DNA of 64,000 nucleotides from Stentor coeruleus (GCA_001970955.1 MPUH01000183.1:24299-88298); one strand, 5' to 3'. Positions 1-9,830 are shown, numbered from the stretch's first letter. Numbers and translations are program-made. The notes: generated by a model not told the origin, from the letters alone.

Positions 1-285
1 TGAATATACTAGCAATTTATTACACTATAATTATCTTAATCTCTTTTAAAAATAATCATTTATTATCTTTATAAAATTATTCTATATCATGAATGTATAT
101 ACTTAAAATCTTAAAACCTTAATACCCATATATAGATATTAAAAATTTTCAAATAGATTCAAATCCTAGACTTATATATTTTTTATTATAACACCAAATG
201 AAAATATTCAAAAATTTTATCTAAACTCATACAAAATCTTAAACCCATCTAAATCTTTCAAAAAAATTAATGATTTTTTATTCTA
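1..285. other. AT-rich 3' flank, no gene seen
   Basis: This stretch lies downstream of the leftmost gene, which is on the minus strand. It is almost pure A/T with short C runs and has no ORF of useful length. I see no RNA gene or repeat. On the coding strand of the neighbouring gene it is relatively G-rich, as are most 3' flanks in the window. Confidence 0.6.
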
Positions 286-1869
286 CTAAATCTGTTTAAA
301 CTCAAGCAATAAGAAAAGAAGCAAAAATAGCAAATAATAAAAAATCATAACAACTCCCAAGTTTTTCGATAGTTTCCACTTGAATCCTCCAATAAAAACA
401 TAAGACGCCCCAAGTGTTGCAATCAAAACAATCTCAGTGTAGAAAATTTCCTTATTAATAACAAGGTTGTTCCCTGTAATAACTCCATGAAGGAACCAAG
501 GCAATCCAATCCCCACACTAAAATTGATAATATTTGATCCTAAACACCCAGAAAGAGCCATTTCCCCATTGCCTTCAAGTGTTTTCATCAATGTATTGAC
601 TATATCTGGAATACTTACCCCTGCAGCTAATATAATAATCCCAAGTACTCCATCAGGAATACTCAATGCTCTACCTAAATCCATAACCCACCATACAACA
701 AGAAAACTATAAAACCCTATCCAAATAAGTGAACTCAGCATGCTTAAAAACCATAGACTTGGATATTTTCTTACATTTGGTACAGTAATTTTCAATAAAA
801 TTATCACCGGAAGCAAAAAATAATGCTTTAGTCTTGAACTTCTTGGCAATACTTCAACCAATTGAATCGGGTTTGACTCTACTGCTTTTAAAGATTCAAG
901 TTTTCTGATTCTTGAAATGATTTCTTCTTGATTATTATTTTCTTTAACGTATTCTCCATTGAATTTCTGTATAATCCCTCGTTCTAAGCGGTTTTGTTTC
1001 ATGCATCTTTTTTTCTCTTCAATAGCTTGTAAAATTATATAAATCACATTTTTCAAACGGGCCCGAAGCTCCATAAGCTTTTCAGAGTGACTTTTTACAA
1101 CTTGTAGTTGAGCGTTTCTGACCATTTTCGCTAAGACACCTTTTTTGAAATTCAGTTGTGGGGGAATATAATTCACTAGTTCTGTTACAGAAAATCTTCT
1201 TATAGGAAAGCTTCTTTCTGGTAATGGATGATAGTCTATATCATCTCCATCATAAGGTAAGTTTAAGTATTTTTTGAAATTCCTTTCGATCAGTTGATTA
1301 TAATACATAAAAATTGCGTAAAAAAGATAGCAAATTAGTAAGATAAAACCTTCCCACCATGAAACATGAAAATTTGCTGTAAATACTATTAATAGGGCTA
1401 AGAAAATAAGGTTGAAAATTGAATCACGTACTACAAGCCACCATTGAAGTTCTGAATTTGCTGATGCACTCAAACCACATATGCCTATAAGAAGCATCCC
1501 GTTTATTGCCCCTGAGCCTAAAATTGTTGTATGGCCGATTTCACCACCAGCCAAAAATGTTGCAAAAAACATTATAAAAATTTCAGGAGCTGATCCGCCG
1601 AGGGCTAGCATAGTAGCACCTGCAACTTCTGGTTTGATTTTATATCTTTCTACTACATAGTCTATTGATGGGATAAAATATTGTGAACAAATTTCTCTAA
1701 TACATAAAAAAACATAAGCTATGCCAATTATATATAAAATAAGTCCACCTTTTCTTATTTCATCATCTGTAAAAGCTGAGCTAGGCAAGGCTTCTGTTTT
1801 TCTTGGGTTGTGTCTTTCAGCTAAGTACAGAGGAAGTATTGAAATGAGTAGGATTAACATATTTTGCAT
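286..1869 (-). CDS. Na+/Ca2+ exchanger of the NCKX (SLC24)-like family
   Basis: A 527-residue cation exchanger that probably expels or sequesters Ca2+ against a Na+ gradient. Residues 1-17 form a hydrophobic signal-like segment. The alpha-1 repeat (about 81-130) contains AGATMLALGGSAPEIF, the family signature with its acidic cation-binding Glu. The alpha-2 repeat (about 402-456) contains AAGVSIPD and ends GSNIINFSVGIGLPW. Between them lies a long basic cytosolic loop (about 205-350). Hydrophobic segments flank both repeats in the usual two-cluster arrangement. The FTDDEIRKG stretch before the first TM segment also matches NCKX proteins. At the position where K+-dependent NCKX carry Asp (SNIFDI) this protein has Asn (about residue 449), as in K+-independent NCX. 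The ATG is preceded by AATAAAT, the local start context, and lies only 20 nt from the start of the divergent E2 gene. The family is certain; the ion stoichiometry is inferred. Confidence 0.9.
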   Translation of the reverse strand: MQNMLILLISILPLYLAERHNPRKTEALPSSAFTDDEIRKGGLILYIIGIAYVFLCIREICSQYFIPSIDYVVERYKIKPEVAGATMLALGGSAPEIFIMFFATFLAGGEIGHTTILGSGAINGMLLIGICGLSASANSELQWWLVVRDSIFNLIFLALLIVFTANFHVSWWEGFILLICYLFYAIFMYYNQLIERNFKKYLNLPYDGDDIDYHPLPERSFPIRRFSVTELVNYIPPQLNFKKGVLAKMVRNAQLQVVKSHSEKLMELRARLKNVIYIILQAIEEKKRCMKQNRLERGIIQKFNGEYVKENNNQEEIISRIRKLESLKAVESNPIQLVEVLPRSSRLKHYFLLPVIILLKITVPNVRKYPSLWFLSMLSSLIWIGFYSFLVVWWVMDLGRALSIPDGVLGIIILAAGVSIPDIVNTLMKTLEGNGEMALSGCLGSNIINFSVGIGLPWFLHGVITGNNLVINKEIFYTEIVLIATLGASYVFIGGFKWKLSKNLGVVMIFYYLLFLLLFLLLEFKQI

Positions 1870-1889
1870 ATTTATTATGTGAAATAAAA
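1870..1889. promoter_or_regulatory. 20-nt spacer between two divergent start codons
   Basis: Only 20 A/T-rich nucleotides separate the ATG of the minus-strand exchanger from the ATG of the plus-strand E2 gene. Both starts look right: one begins a signal-like segment, the other a mitochondrial presequence. Both 5' leaders must therefore be extremely short, and each promoter probably overlaps the other gene's coding sequence. No TATA box or other element can be named. Confidence 0.5.
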
Positions 1890-3173
1890 ATGTTAAAGCT
1901 GCTTGTGAAAGGAATTAGTAGTTCAAACAAACTCCTCCGGTTAGAAAAATTCATTGTTCCTCAACCAGGGGAGGGTATAGCAGAAATCACAATCCGTAAA
2001 TGGGAAGTCAAGCCGAATGATCAAGTTTCTGAATTCCAAAAAGTTTGTGAGGTTTTCAGTGATAAGTCTTCAATCGATTTCAAAAGCCCATATGACGGTT
2101 CCATAGTCTCATTACTTCATAAAGAAAATGATGTAGTCCAAGTGGGAGAAGCCTTATATACAATAGATATAGACGATACTAAGTACCCAGAATCTTCTAA
2201 ATCTTCTCATAAAACCCCTGCAAAAACTGAAGTTTCTGAGCCAAATGAAGTTCCTTTAGTCCATGAAACTAGTAAAGTTCGTTTGTCTCCATCAGCAAGA
2301 AGACTAGCTAACATGTTAAATATTGATCTGGCGAAAATCCCAGCAACAGGTAAAGGTGGGATGTTAATAAAAGACGATTTTATAAACTATATAAGCACAA
2401 GTAAGTTAGATGAACCGAAAACCCCACAAGAAGATCCACATCATATCGACCCTCCAGCAGGGCAATTTTACTCTCAAGACCAAAAAGACCGAGTTGAAAA
2501 GCTCAGTCCAACAAGGTCTGAAATGTATAAAACCATGACCGAAGCATTAAAAATCCCTCATTTGACTTATAGTGAAGATATTTATATAGACCAACTAGCT
2601 AAGCTCAAAAATCAACTCAAACTTAATATAGATGTCAGACTCACTTATATGCCCTTCCTTATAAAAGCTTTATCTATGGCTATATATGATTTCCCTATAA
2701 TAAACTCAACACTTTTAGATAACCTCACTGAATATCTACAAAGAGGTCAACATAATATAAGCATAGCTATGGATACCCCTGAAGGACTTAAATTCCCTAA
2801 TATAAAAAATGTATCACAAAAATCAGTCTATGAAATCGCTTTAGATTTAAACAGATTAAGACAACTTGGGTCTATTGGGAAACTTACATCTGAAGATCTT
2901 CAAGGTGGCACTGTTTGTATATCAAATCTTGGGTCTATAGGTGGGACATATGCTTCACATATAATCTTTCCTCCACAAGTGTTTATTGGAGCATTTGGGG
3001 TTATAAGGACTAGATTAGAAAAACATGGAGATAAAATTGTTGAAAAACAAGTTATGAATACTAGCTGGGGTGCTGATCATAGGCTTATAGATGGAGCTAC
3101 CACAGCAAGGTTTGTAGCAAGATGGAAAGCCCTTATAGAAAACCCATCAATTATGCTATTAGATTTAAAATAA
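1890..3173 (+). CDS. DBT: Branched-chain 2-oxoacid dehydrogenase E2 (lipoyl transacylase), mitochondrial
   Basis: A 427-residue E2 core subunit. It transfers acyl groups from Leu/Ile/Val-derived oxoacids to CoA inside the mitochondrial matrix. Residues 1-20 form a basic, hydrophobic presequence. The lipoyl domain (about 21-95) has the lipoyl-lysine context CEVFSDKSSIDF (Lys59), typical of the branched-chain E2 (CEVQSDKAS) rather than pyruvate E2. The peripheral-subunit-binding domain (about 131-168) begins LSPSARRLANMLNID. The catalytic acyltransferase domain ends with GADHRLIDGATTARF, containing the HxxxDG motif (His397, Asp401). The length is normal for the family. It is divergently paired with the exchanger 20 nt away. 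The 3' end, including the stop, is repeated once just downstream (69-nt period). Confidence 0.93.
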   Translation: MLKLLVKGISSSNKLLRLEKFIVPQPGEGIAEITIRKWEVKPNDQVSEFQKVCEVFSDKSSIDFKSPYDGSIVSLLHKENDVVQVGEALYTIDIDDTKYPESSKSSHKTPAKTEVSEPNEVPLVHETSKVRLSPSARRLANMLNIDLAKIPATGKGGMLIKDDFINYISTSKLDEPKTPQEDPHHIDPPAGQFYSQDQKDRVEKLSPTRSEMYKTMTEALKIPHLTYSEDIYIDQLAKLKNQLKLNIDVRLTYMPFLIKALSMAIYDFPIINSTLLDNLTEYLQRGQHNISIAMDTPEGLKFPNIKNVSQKSVYEIALDLNRLRQLGSIGKLTSEDLQGGTVCISNLGSIGGTYASHIIFPPQVFIGAFGVIRTRLEKHGDKIVEKQVMNTSWGADHRLIDGATTARFVARWKALIENPSIMLLDLK

Positions 3174-3272
3174 TTAGAGTAATTTATAGTGGCTGATTAT
3201 CTGATAGAAAACCCATCAATTATGCTATTAGATTTAAAATAATTAGAGTAATTTATAGTGGCTGATTATGGA
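3135..3272. repeat. 69-nt direct duplication of the E2 gene 3' end
   Basis: The last 13 codons of the E2 gene, its stop and about 30 nt of 3' flank occur twice in tandem (copies begin at 3135 and 3204), virtually identical over 66 nt. No N lies between them, unlike the other near-perfect duplications. It may be a real short tandem duplication or an assembly overlap without a gap character. Confidence 0.8.
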
Positions 3273-4210
3273 AAGGGATATATTTGAAAATATTTTTAAT
3301 AAAGTAAGTGCATCTGTAATAGTATATGATTTTTATAGATAAAGAGTATTTTTTGTATAAAATTTGTGGGAAAAATATTGATGGCATTTTAAATTGTATA
3401 GGAGGTAAAAAGGTTTTTATAAACTTAGAACTTGGTTTTTTATATGATGATACGATTGTTATGCGATTTGGATTATGGATTTAAACTCTTATCCAAAGGG
3501 GATTTATATTTCTACATGCAATGTATATCATATACATATATATTATAGCATGTGCAGTTGCTTATAATTTTTTTAAAATTCCAGATATAAGAATCGCAGC
3601 TTATAAACATGAGAATCTGAAATAAGGCTCCCCAAAGCTTAATTCGCATCATCTACATTCTTATCAATATTTGAGGTAGTATATATATAAAAGTATCAAA
3701 TATAATTATGATTATTGATGTACTTTTTTATCACCAGTGAATATTTTTGTTATAGCTAAGCATATTCATATTCAGTTCTGGATAATTATAATAACAAAGC
3801 TTTGGGATAATTAAAAGTAATTTCCCAGCTGCAATTACTTAAAAGATTTAGTATCAAAAATTATATGCTTTTATAGATACTTTATACACCTAAGAAATCT
3901 TGTTTCTCCTNAGTTCTGGATAATTATAATAACAAAGCTTTAGGATAATTAAAAGTAATTTCCCAGCTGCAATTACTTAAAAGCTTTAGTATCAAAAATT
4001 ATATGCTTTTATAGATACTTTATACACCTAAGAAATCTTGTTTCTCCTTCTGGATTTAATCAATATGATTATTTAGGTTTGATATGCGTTGAAGACTTAG
4101 GATTGAGAACTTTTAATTGTAGGAGAATTCATTTATACGAATTTTGTATAGGGTTACCATTTTTTAGGTATTTGGGTTATTCAGATTTAGAAGGGTCAAA
4201 AATTAGATAG
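3268..4210 (+). pseudogene. Decayed protein-coding gene, family not recognised
   Basis: Three consecutive reading segments on the plus strand follow each other with frame changes. The first is a short start at 3268 (MERDIFENIF...). The second is an intact 52-codon stretch at 3326-3484 (MIFIDKEYFLYKICGKNIDG...). The third is a frame running from about 3453 to the TAG at 4208-4210. Once the N-flanked duplication at 3911 is collapsed, this last frame is open except for five nonsense codons (TAA, TAG, TGA, TAA, TAA). It reads like real protein (for example KLLSKGDLYFYMQ, FNQYDYLGLICVEDLG). Frame shifts plus stops argue for a dead gene. I cannot name the family. Confidence 0.5.
3774..4049. repeat. 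N-flanked direct duplication, offset 138
   Basis: The 137 nt before the N at 3911 recur after it with very few differences (for example tttggga versus ttaggga). Probably two overlapping contig ends that were scaffolded rather than merged. Confidence 0.85.
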
Positions 4211-4792
4211 GGTTTTAGGAGAGAATGAGACATTTTAGAATATGTGATTTATGGAAGAACTTCTAGCATTTTGATATTAAGATGATTTTTAAGATGATGA
4301 TGATATAGGATTTATAATCACATTGAGAATTTCAGATAGGACTTTTAAAAACATTTTTTTAAATATAGAAATAGAATATAGGTACTAGAGATAAGTAAAT
4401 AAGTAATGCTATATCCACCCAATAATTCAATATATTAAAAAGCCATAATAGATATCAATAAGCCTTATACCTTCATCCTCAAAAACTCTAAAAATAATTC
4501 TAACCTGATTCATCATCTAATTTAAATCTACTCCAAGCCTCTTCTTACAAAACCAGAAATTTAAATCTCACTAGCTTCTTTACATCTACCTCTTATACCT
4601 TCAAACTCCTAAATTTCTAAAACCCTAACATCCAGTATTAAAAACCTTTTAAACCTTAAAATCAAATCTAAAACTTCATCAACACCTAACTCCACTCCTC
4701 CAATAACAAAAAAAAACACTAACAACTCCTATCAATATCCACTCTAATTCACGTTATAAACTCAAATCTCTTATCCTAATCTAAAACATATT
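4211..4792. other. Intergenic, C-rich 5' flank of the TPR gene
   Basis: No gene is visible. From about 4400 to 4790 the plus strand is rich in A and C and nearly free of G. This composition is seen upstream of most genes here, on their coding strand. No defined promoter element could be recognised. Confidence 0.5.
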
Positions 4793-6631
4793 ATGTTATC
4801 ATCAACCACTTCAGTACCATCACGACCAGTTTTTTCACATGAAATCGACACAATGATAACAATCTGTAACAAAAAGCTCAAAGTCAACCCAGACGACACA
4901 AAAGTGCTTCTTTTGCGGGCTTCAAATTACATCAAAAAAGGTTTATTTGATCAAGCAATCTTCGACTGTAACAAAGTTCTAGAAATAGACCCAGAAAACC
5001 CAGGTGGATTCTACATACTTGGTAACTGTTATGAAAAAATCGGAGATTTTGATACAAGCATAGTCAATTACACAAGAACTTTACAGATTGATCCAGAGCA
5101 TATAAACGCTGCATATGCTAGAGCAGCATGTCAGAACAGAAAAGGTAACTTTGCCCAGGCAATAGAAGACTATTCAATAGCTTTAGAGAAAGATAAAGAG
5201 ACTAAGTATTTATCGATAAAAAAATTAGTCAAAACAAAAAATCAAGGATGTATAGCTGTAAGGCCAACAACACCTATAAATTTCCAAGATAGGAGCATAT
5301 CCCCAATGGCTTCAAGACGTGTGCTTATGCCCAATGAATCAAATTTCACTCAATCATCCATGGAGACTGTTTATAAAACTGAATCTCCTGATGTTGAAGC
5401 TTTACATACCCAGGGGTATACCGCAAGACAGCGTGGGGATTTCTCTTCAGCTATTGACTTCTATAACGAGGCTCTAAAAATCAACCCAAACCACTTTAAA
5501 TCCTTATTCAACCGAGCTTTTGCCTTTGATAAACTTAACAATTATGACTTAGCCATCTCCAGTTATACCCAAGCTATAGAAATTGACTCCAATAATGCTT
5601 ATGTATACTATAATCGAGGTATATCCTATGATAAAAATGAACAACTTCATCCAGCAATTGAAGACTTTACTAAAGCTATTCGACTCGAACCAAACAAAGC
5701 TGATTTCTATCACAATCGAGGTTTCGCATATCGTAAGCTAAAAGAATATGAAAAAGCTATAAAAGATTATACAAGCGCATTAAAAATTGATAGTAAACAT
5801 TTCAAAGCTTTATACAATCGAGCATTTTGTTGGGATAAACTAAATAAAATCAAAGAAGCTGAACGAGATTATACAGAAGCTTTACGTATACAACCAAATA
5901 ATGTTAATGCATTACATCATTTAGCAACCTTAAAAGAAAAAGAAGGTGAACTAGAAAAAGCTCTTGAGTATTTCACAAAAGTTTTAGAAATCGAGCCTGA
6001 ATATACTCCATCATATAATGGTAGAGGGTTAGTATATGATAAACAAGGGAAGTTTATTGAAGCTATACAAGATTTAACGATATGTATTCGTTTAGATAAA
6101 GAAAACCCTGTTTATTGGCATAATCGTGCTTGTTGTTTAAGGAATTCAGGACAGTATCAGCAAGCTTTAAGTGATTTTAATAAAGCTTTAGCTTTAGATT
6201 CGTCAAATGGGGTTATTTATGCGAATCGAGCACTAGCTTGGAGGAAAATAGAAAAATTTGATAAAGCGATTGAAGATTATACTGAAGAAATCAATCAGAA
6301 TGGGTATTCGGTGAAATCTTTAAATAATCGGGCTTATTGTTATGCGAAATTATGCCTTTTTGATAAGGCGATTGAAGATTATTCGAAAGTATTGGATAAG
6401 GACGTGAATAATTTGCATGCGCTACATAATAGGGGGATTAGTTATGAGAGGAATAGGCAGTATGAGGAAGCGATAAAAGATTTTACGTTGGTGATTGAGT
6501 TGGATTCGGGGAATGCTAATGCGTATTTTAATAGAGGGTGCTGCTTTGATGCTACTGGGCATTTAGATAAAGCGATTACTGATTATTCGAAGGCTTTAGA
6601 ACTGGATATGTGTAATAAAGATAGTAATTAA
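4793..6631 (+). CDS. Tetratricopeptide (TPR) repeat protein
   Basis: A 612-residue protein made almost entirely of TPR units. A block of about three and a half repeats spans residues 15-135. A linker of about 60 residues rich in Ser, Pro and Thr follows, then about twelve consecutive 34-residue repeats to the C terminus. Units carry the usual consensus, e.g. AYVYYNRGISYDKNEQ and AIxDYTxALxIDxxN. Such superhelices are scaffolds for protein-protein contacts. No enzymatic domain, signal peptide or membrane segment is present. Codon choice drifts along the gene: C/A-ending codons early, G/T-ending codons over the last 400 nt. The function cannot be deduced from TPRs alone; intraflagellar-transport, chaperone or O-GlcNAc-transferase-like scaffolds are possible, but no partner domain is seen. 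Confidence 0.85.
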   Translation: MLSSTTSVPSRPVFSHEIDTMITICNKKLKVNPDDTKVLLLRASNYIKKGLFDQAIFDCNKVLEIDPENPGGFYILGNCYEKIGDFDTSIVNYTRTLQIDPEHINAAYARAACQNRKGNFAQAIEDYSIALEKDKETKYLSIKKLVKTKNQGCIAVRPTTPINFQDRSISPMASRRVLMPNESNFTQSSMETVYKTESPDVEALHTQGYTARQRGDFSSAIDFYNEALKINPNHFKSLFNRAFAFDKLNNYDLAISSYTQAIEIDSNNAYVYYNRGISYDKNEQLHPAIEDFTKAIRLEPNKADFYHNRGFAYRKLKEYEKAIKDYTSALKIDSKHFKALYNRAFCWDKLNKIKEAERDYTEALRIQPNNVNALHHLATLKEKEGELEKALEYFTKVLEIEPEYTPSYNGRGLVYDKQGKFIEAIQDLTICIRLDKENPVYWHNRACCLRNSGQYQQALSDFNKALALDSSNGVIYANRALAWRKIEKFDKAIEDYTEEINQNGYSVKSLNNRAYCYAKLCLFDKAIEDYSKVLDKDVNNLHALHNRGISYERNRQYEEAIKDFTLVIELDSGNANAYFNRGCCFDATGHLDKAITDYSKALELDMCNKDSN

Positions 6632-7058
6632 TAAGATTATATATGGAAGACTGGGTTTGGAGATTATAAGCAAAAGGCGAATTTTAAAGCCAAAAATATC
6701 AAATACTATTTTTTTCCCATCAAAATGTATTTTCTAGTAAGATACACATCTCCATTAACAAAAATTTAAGGGTTAATATTTTAATATAATATAGGCTGTG
6801 ACAAGATGAAGATTTATGCCAAAGCTGTATGAGAAGAAGCGAATTTTTGGGTAGAAGTCTTTGCCAGTTTCCTAGGCTACAACATAAGCATTGGGCTTTC
6901 AAACAGTATAAATAGAGCATTGAAGAAACGAATAATCAAGCAAATATCAGAAAAAACAAGCAAAGTACTTCAAAACCAGCTAAAAAAATATAATCTTTGT
7001 CATGTAATCTCCAATCCAACTTCCTCTATATTTCCAAAATATTCCTTATTTTTTGATA
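6632..7058. other. Intergenic between two convergent genes
   Basis: This is the shared 3' flank of the TPR and copine genes. The first part is G-rich and the last part (6950-7050) is C-rich on the plus strand, so each half is G-rich relative to its own gene. No convincing ORF or RNA is seen. Confidence 0.55.
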
Positions 7059-8612
7059 TTAATTACTAGAACTAATAACCTCAACCTGCTTTTTCCTCTT
7101 AAATTCCATATACTGCATCATCTGCGAAGGTATTTCCATCAGCGCTTCCCTAGCAAAGCCTTCAATATCTCCTTCAAACTCCCTAAAGGACACAAATTGT
7201 ACAATATCCCTTTGGCTTCTATTCCCCTTTGAATTCTCCAGCATTTTTATATCAGAATCAAGTTTTTTCAAGTCAAGAAAATGTTCAGGCCCAATACCAA
7301 TAAATAGCACACTTAAAGCTTCCCTACTAGCAATAACAAGAAGATCTATAGTTTCTTGAAGATCATGTGCAACACCATCTGTTAATATAAGTAAAATATG
7401 ATAAGTGTTTTCAACTGAGTTCCTGCATATCTCCAATTGTTTTTCTAGCAAAGGTCTGAATTTGGTTGGCCCACTAAGTTTTATATCCGGTAAAGTGTTT
7501 TTATATACTTGCAAAACATTTTCAAAGCCTTTTATATAAGGATTGTCTTGAAAGCCATTCAGGGCAAAACAATGACTGACTGAATCCAACCATTCAGGCT
7601 CTCCACCAAAGCCAAAAATTGAGTATCTTTTGTCGTCGTCATATTCTGAAAGGATTTTACCTATTTTTTCTAAGGCTTGTTCATATTCATTTTTACTTTC
7701 TGGGGATAAATAATGAAGACTGTTGTTATTTGTAATCAAACCATTTGATGATGTATAGTCAATAGCAATTGTTAAGTTTATTCTCATACCTTGTCGAAGA
7801 TAATCTATAAAACTTCCTTCATCAATAAGATCAAATTTTTCTATAACTATAGCTCCAGTGTTATTTTTGCTTTTTTCAGGGTTATATAGAATGAATTTTT
7901 TACCTTTAATGAAATCTCTAGCATGGAATTCACACTCACCTATAAAGTCACTTTTTTTTTGGTCATCAAAATCAAAGCATTCGATTTTCATTTTTGTCGA
8001 GCCTTTGTTATCGCATAAGAAACTGTAGTCCATAGTAATTGGATCCCAACTGGGGTTCAAGTTATTCATAATAATCTTACTCTCATATATCAGCAGCCAA
8101 TCATCCTCAAATCCTTTATACAACTTTATATATGGATCACTTTTTGTAAAAGTATCCAAATCATCTAAATTTCTCCCACTGACTATCATATAAACCTTTT
8201 GTCTAGACTCTAACTGCTCTTGAAAATTCACATCTACTCTTCCAATTGAATTATTATTTCCATCTAAAACTCCAATATAACTTCCTGCCCTCAAAATCCT
8301 ACTCAAATCCTCTTTAGCCTGTCCAGCTAAGACTTTTATTCCATTAAAATCTGACTTATACAATAAAAACTTCATCTTTTGTTGCTTTTGAAATTTGTAT
8401 AGCAAAGTAAATGATTCAGCCCAAGCTATAGCTGAAGATCCTGGCAAACGCTCGGTAATGGCTATAATTCGATATTCATCTTCTGAATGCTCTTTTAATG
8501 CAACTTCAATATGATAGTTTTCTGTTGGTTCTGGGGTATCTTCAAAGTGAATAGTTAAAGAGATTTGCAAATAGTTGCATTTCTCTTGCACAGATTTTGG
8601 TTGTTCTTCCAT
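7059..8612 (-). CDS. Copine (two C2 domains plus vWA/copine domain)
   Basis: A 517-residue copine, a cytosolic protein that binds phospholipid membranes in response to Ca2+. C2A covers about residues 12-130, and C2B about 135-270 (it includes DDLDTFTKSDPYIKLYK with Ca2+-binding Asp residues, and ECFDFDD). A vWA-type copine domain follows (about 285-495), with INLTIAIDYTSSNG and ILLILTDGVAHDLQETID. MIDAS-like Asp and Ser/Thr positions are visible (DYTSSNG). Order and length match animal, plant and Dictyostelium copines. The ATG follows AAAATAA. The short, divergent C2A suggests reduced Ca2+ binding there, but this is inference. The gene is convergent with the TPR gene. Confidence 0.92.
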   Translation of the reverse strand: MEEQPKSVQEKCNYLQISLTIHFEDTPEPTENYHIEVALKEHSEDEYRIIAITERLPGSSAIAWAESFTLLYKFQKQQKMKFLLYKSDFNGIKVLAGQAKEDLSRILRAGSYIGVLDGNNNSIGRVDVNFQEQLESRQKVYMIVSGRNLDDLDTFTKSDPYIKLYKGFEDDWLLIYESKIIMNNLNPSWDPITMDYSFLCDNKGSTKMKIECFDFDDQKKSDFIGECEFHARDFIKGKKFILYNPEKSKNNTGAIVIEKFDLIDEGSFIDYLRQGMRINLTIAIDYTSSNGLITNNNSLHYLSPESKNEYEQALEKIGKILSEYDDDKRYSIFGFGGEPEWLDSVSHCFALNGFQDNPYIKGFENVLQVYKNTLPDIKLSGPTKFRPLLEKQLEICRNSVENTYHILLILTDGVAHDLQETIDLLVIASREALSVLFIGIGPEHFLDLKKLDSDIKMLENSKGNRSQRDIVQFVSFREFEGDIEGFAREALMEIPSQMMQYMEFKRKKQVEVISSSN

Positions 8613-9121
8613 TTATTTTAGCCTATGGATTTTTTTCGACCTATAAAAGCCTATGTTTAGTGTTGTTGATATGGCTGAGTTGATGAAGTTTTGGTTGAAA
8701 ATTGGAGATAATTAGTCAGAAATAGGATTTTTATAGATGCTAGTGAAGATTTGAGTTGAAAGTTAGGATTTTGAAAATGATAAGATGATGGAAGATGGTT
8801 TAGGGATTGCTTTTTTTTAAAGGATCAGTTTTTTATGCAAGAAATTGCTGTAATGATGCTTTTTATATAGAATTAATAGTATAAAATTGGATATTTGTTA
8901 TAATAATATTATATATTTTAGTTATTTATATTCTAGACTTAAGATAGCTATACTCTGTAGTTTTTATATATATAAAAGTAATAAAAAAGTGCATAAAAAT
9001 GACATGAAATACCCTTGAAACTAGCATAAAACCCTAAAGGATATACCAAACAAGCCTAATAATATATTCACATTTATCCTATTCTTCTCTATATGATAAT
9101 TCAAATTCTAAGTCTAATAAA
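8613..9121. other. Shared upstream region of copine and Rab genes
   Basis: The first 200 nt are G-rich on the plus strand, i.e. C-rich on the copine coding strand. The rest is A/T-rich, with C-containing sequence close to the Rab start. No ORF or RNA gene is seen. Confidence 0.5.
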
Positions 9122-9760
9122 ATGGCCGGAAGGAGGGAATAGTAAACTCTACTTAGCGATTACTTGTTCAAAATAGTAATAATCGGAGACTCAGGAGTAG
9201 GTAAATCCTGCCTACTAATAAGATTTGCCGACGACGCTTTCAGTGAAAGCTACATTACAACAATAGGTGTTGACTTCAGATTCCGAACACTTACAGTCGA
9301 TGATACTTCTGTCAAACTGCAAATAGTAAATACTATATAGTGGGATACAGCAGGTCAAGAACGCTTCAAAACAATAACCACAGCATATTATCGAGGTTCA
9401 GATGCTATTATGGTAGTCTTTGATAAAAATAGTCCTGATTCATTCAAACATGTAGATGATTGGATGGAAGAAGTCAATCGTTATGGACACGAAAACGCAG
9501 TTAAAATGATGATTGGGAATAAAGCTGATTTGAGTAATGCTGTGAGTAAAGAAGAAGCTGAAGATAAAGCCCGGAGTTTTGGCATTGAATATGTTGAGAC
9601 TAGTGCTAAGAATTCTTATCAGGTAGATTTGGCATTTATGAATGTGGCAAGACAATTAGTTAAGAAAAGGAAAGAGACTGGAGTGCCGCCAATACCCAGG
9701 ATGCCTAAGTTAGTCCTTGCTAATGATGAAGCTAAGAGTAAAGATAGTAGCTGTTGCTAA
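9122..9760 (+). CDS. Rab1/Rab35-like small GTPase (three exons)
   Basis: Splicing two 15-nt introns (9142-9156 and 9326-9340) gives a 202-residue Rab GTPase. G1 is GDSGVGKS (18-25), the switch I region is [15 protein letters not shown]3 is WDTAGQE, G4 is NKAD and G5 is ETSAK. The C terminus is SSCC, for double geranylgeranylation. The switch I/RabF1 sequence and TTAYYRG are closest to the Rab1/Rab35 group, which acts in ER-Golgi or endocytic recycling traffic. Without splicing, the N-terminal 95 residues, including all of the P-loop, are lost, so a naive ORF call begins inside the protein at 9410. RabF4 reads [12 protein letters not shown]. The subfamily is less certain than the family. Confidence 0.93.
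9142..9156 (+). other. 15-nt intron 1 of the Rab1-like gene
   Basis: The sequence is gtaaactctacttag, in phase 2 between GAA-TA and C-GAT. Removal joins the N terminus MAGRREYDYLFK to the P-loop. Unspliced, the frame meets TAG and TAA at once. The putative branch A is at position 10. Confidence 0.95.
9326..9340 (+). other. 15-nt intron 2 of the Rab1-like gene
   Basis: The sequence is gtaaatactatatag, in phase 0 between the codons for LQI and WDTAGQE. The 3' splice-site TAG is itself an in-frame stop if the intron is retained. The putative branch A is at position 10. Confidence 0.96.
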
Positions 9761-9830
9761 AAACTATTTTTATAGGTTTTGGGTTAGTTTTATAGGTTTA
9801 GCCAATATAAGTAAAATTAAATATCATTAT

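Noticed and set aside
6720-6920. A 66-codon minus-strand frame (MLYLYCLKAQCLCC...)
   Set aside because: Short and without recognisable features in the shared 3' flank of two convergent genes; no start context.
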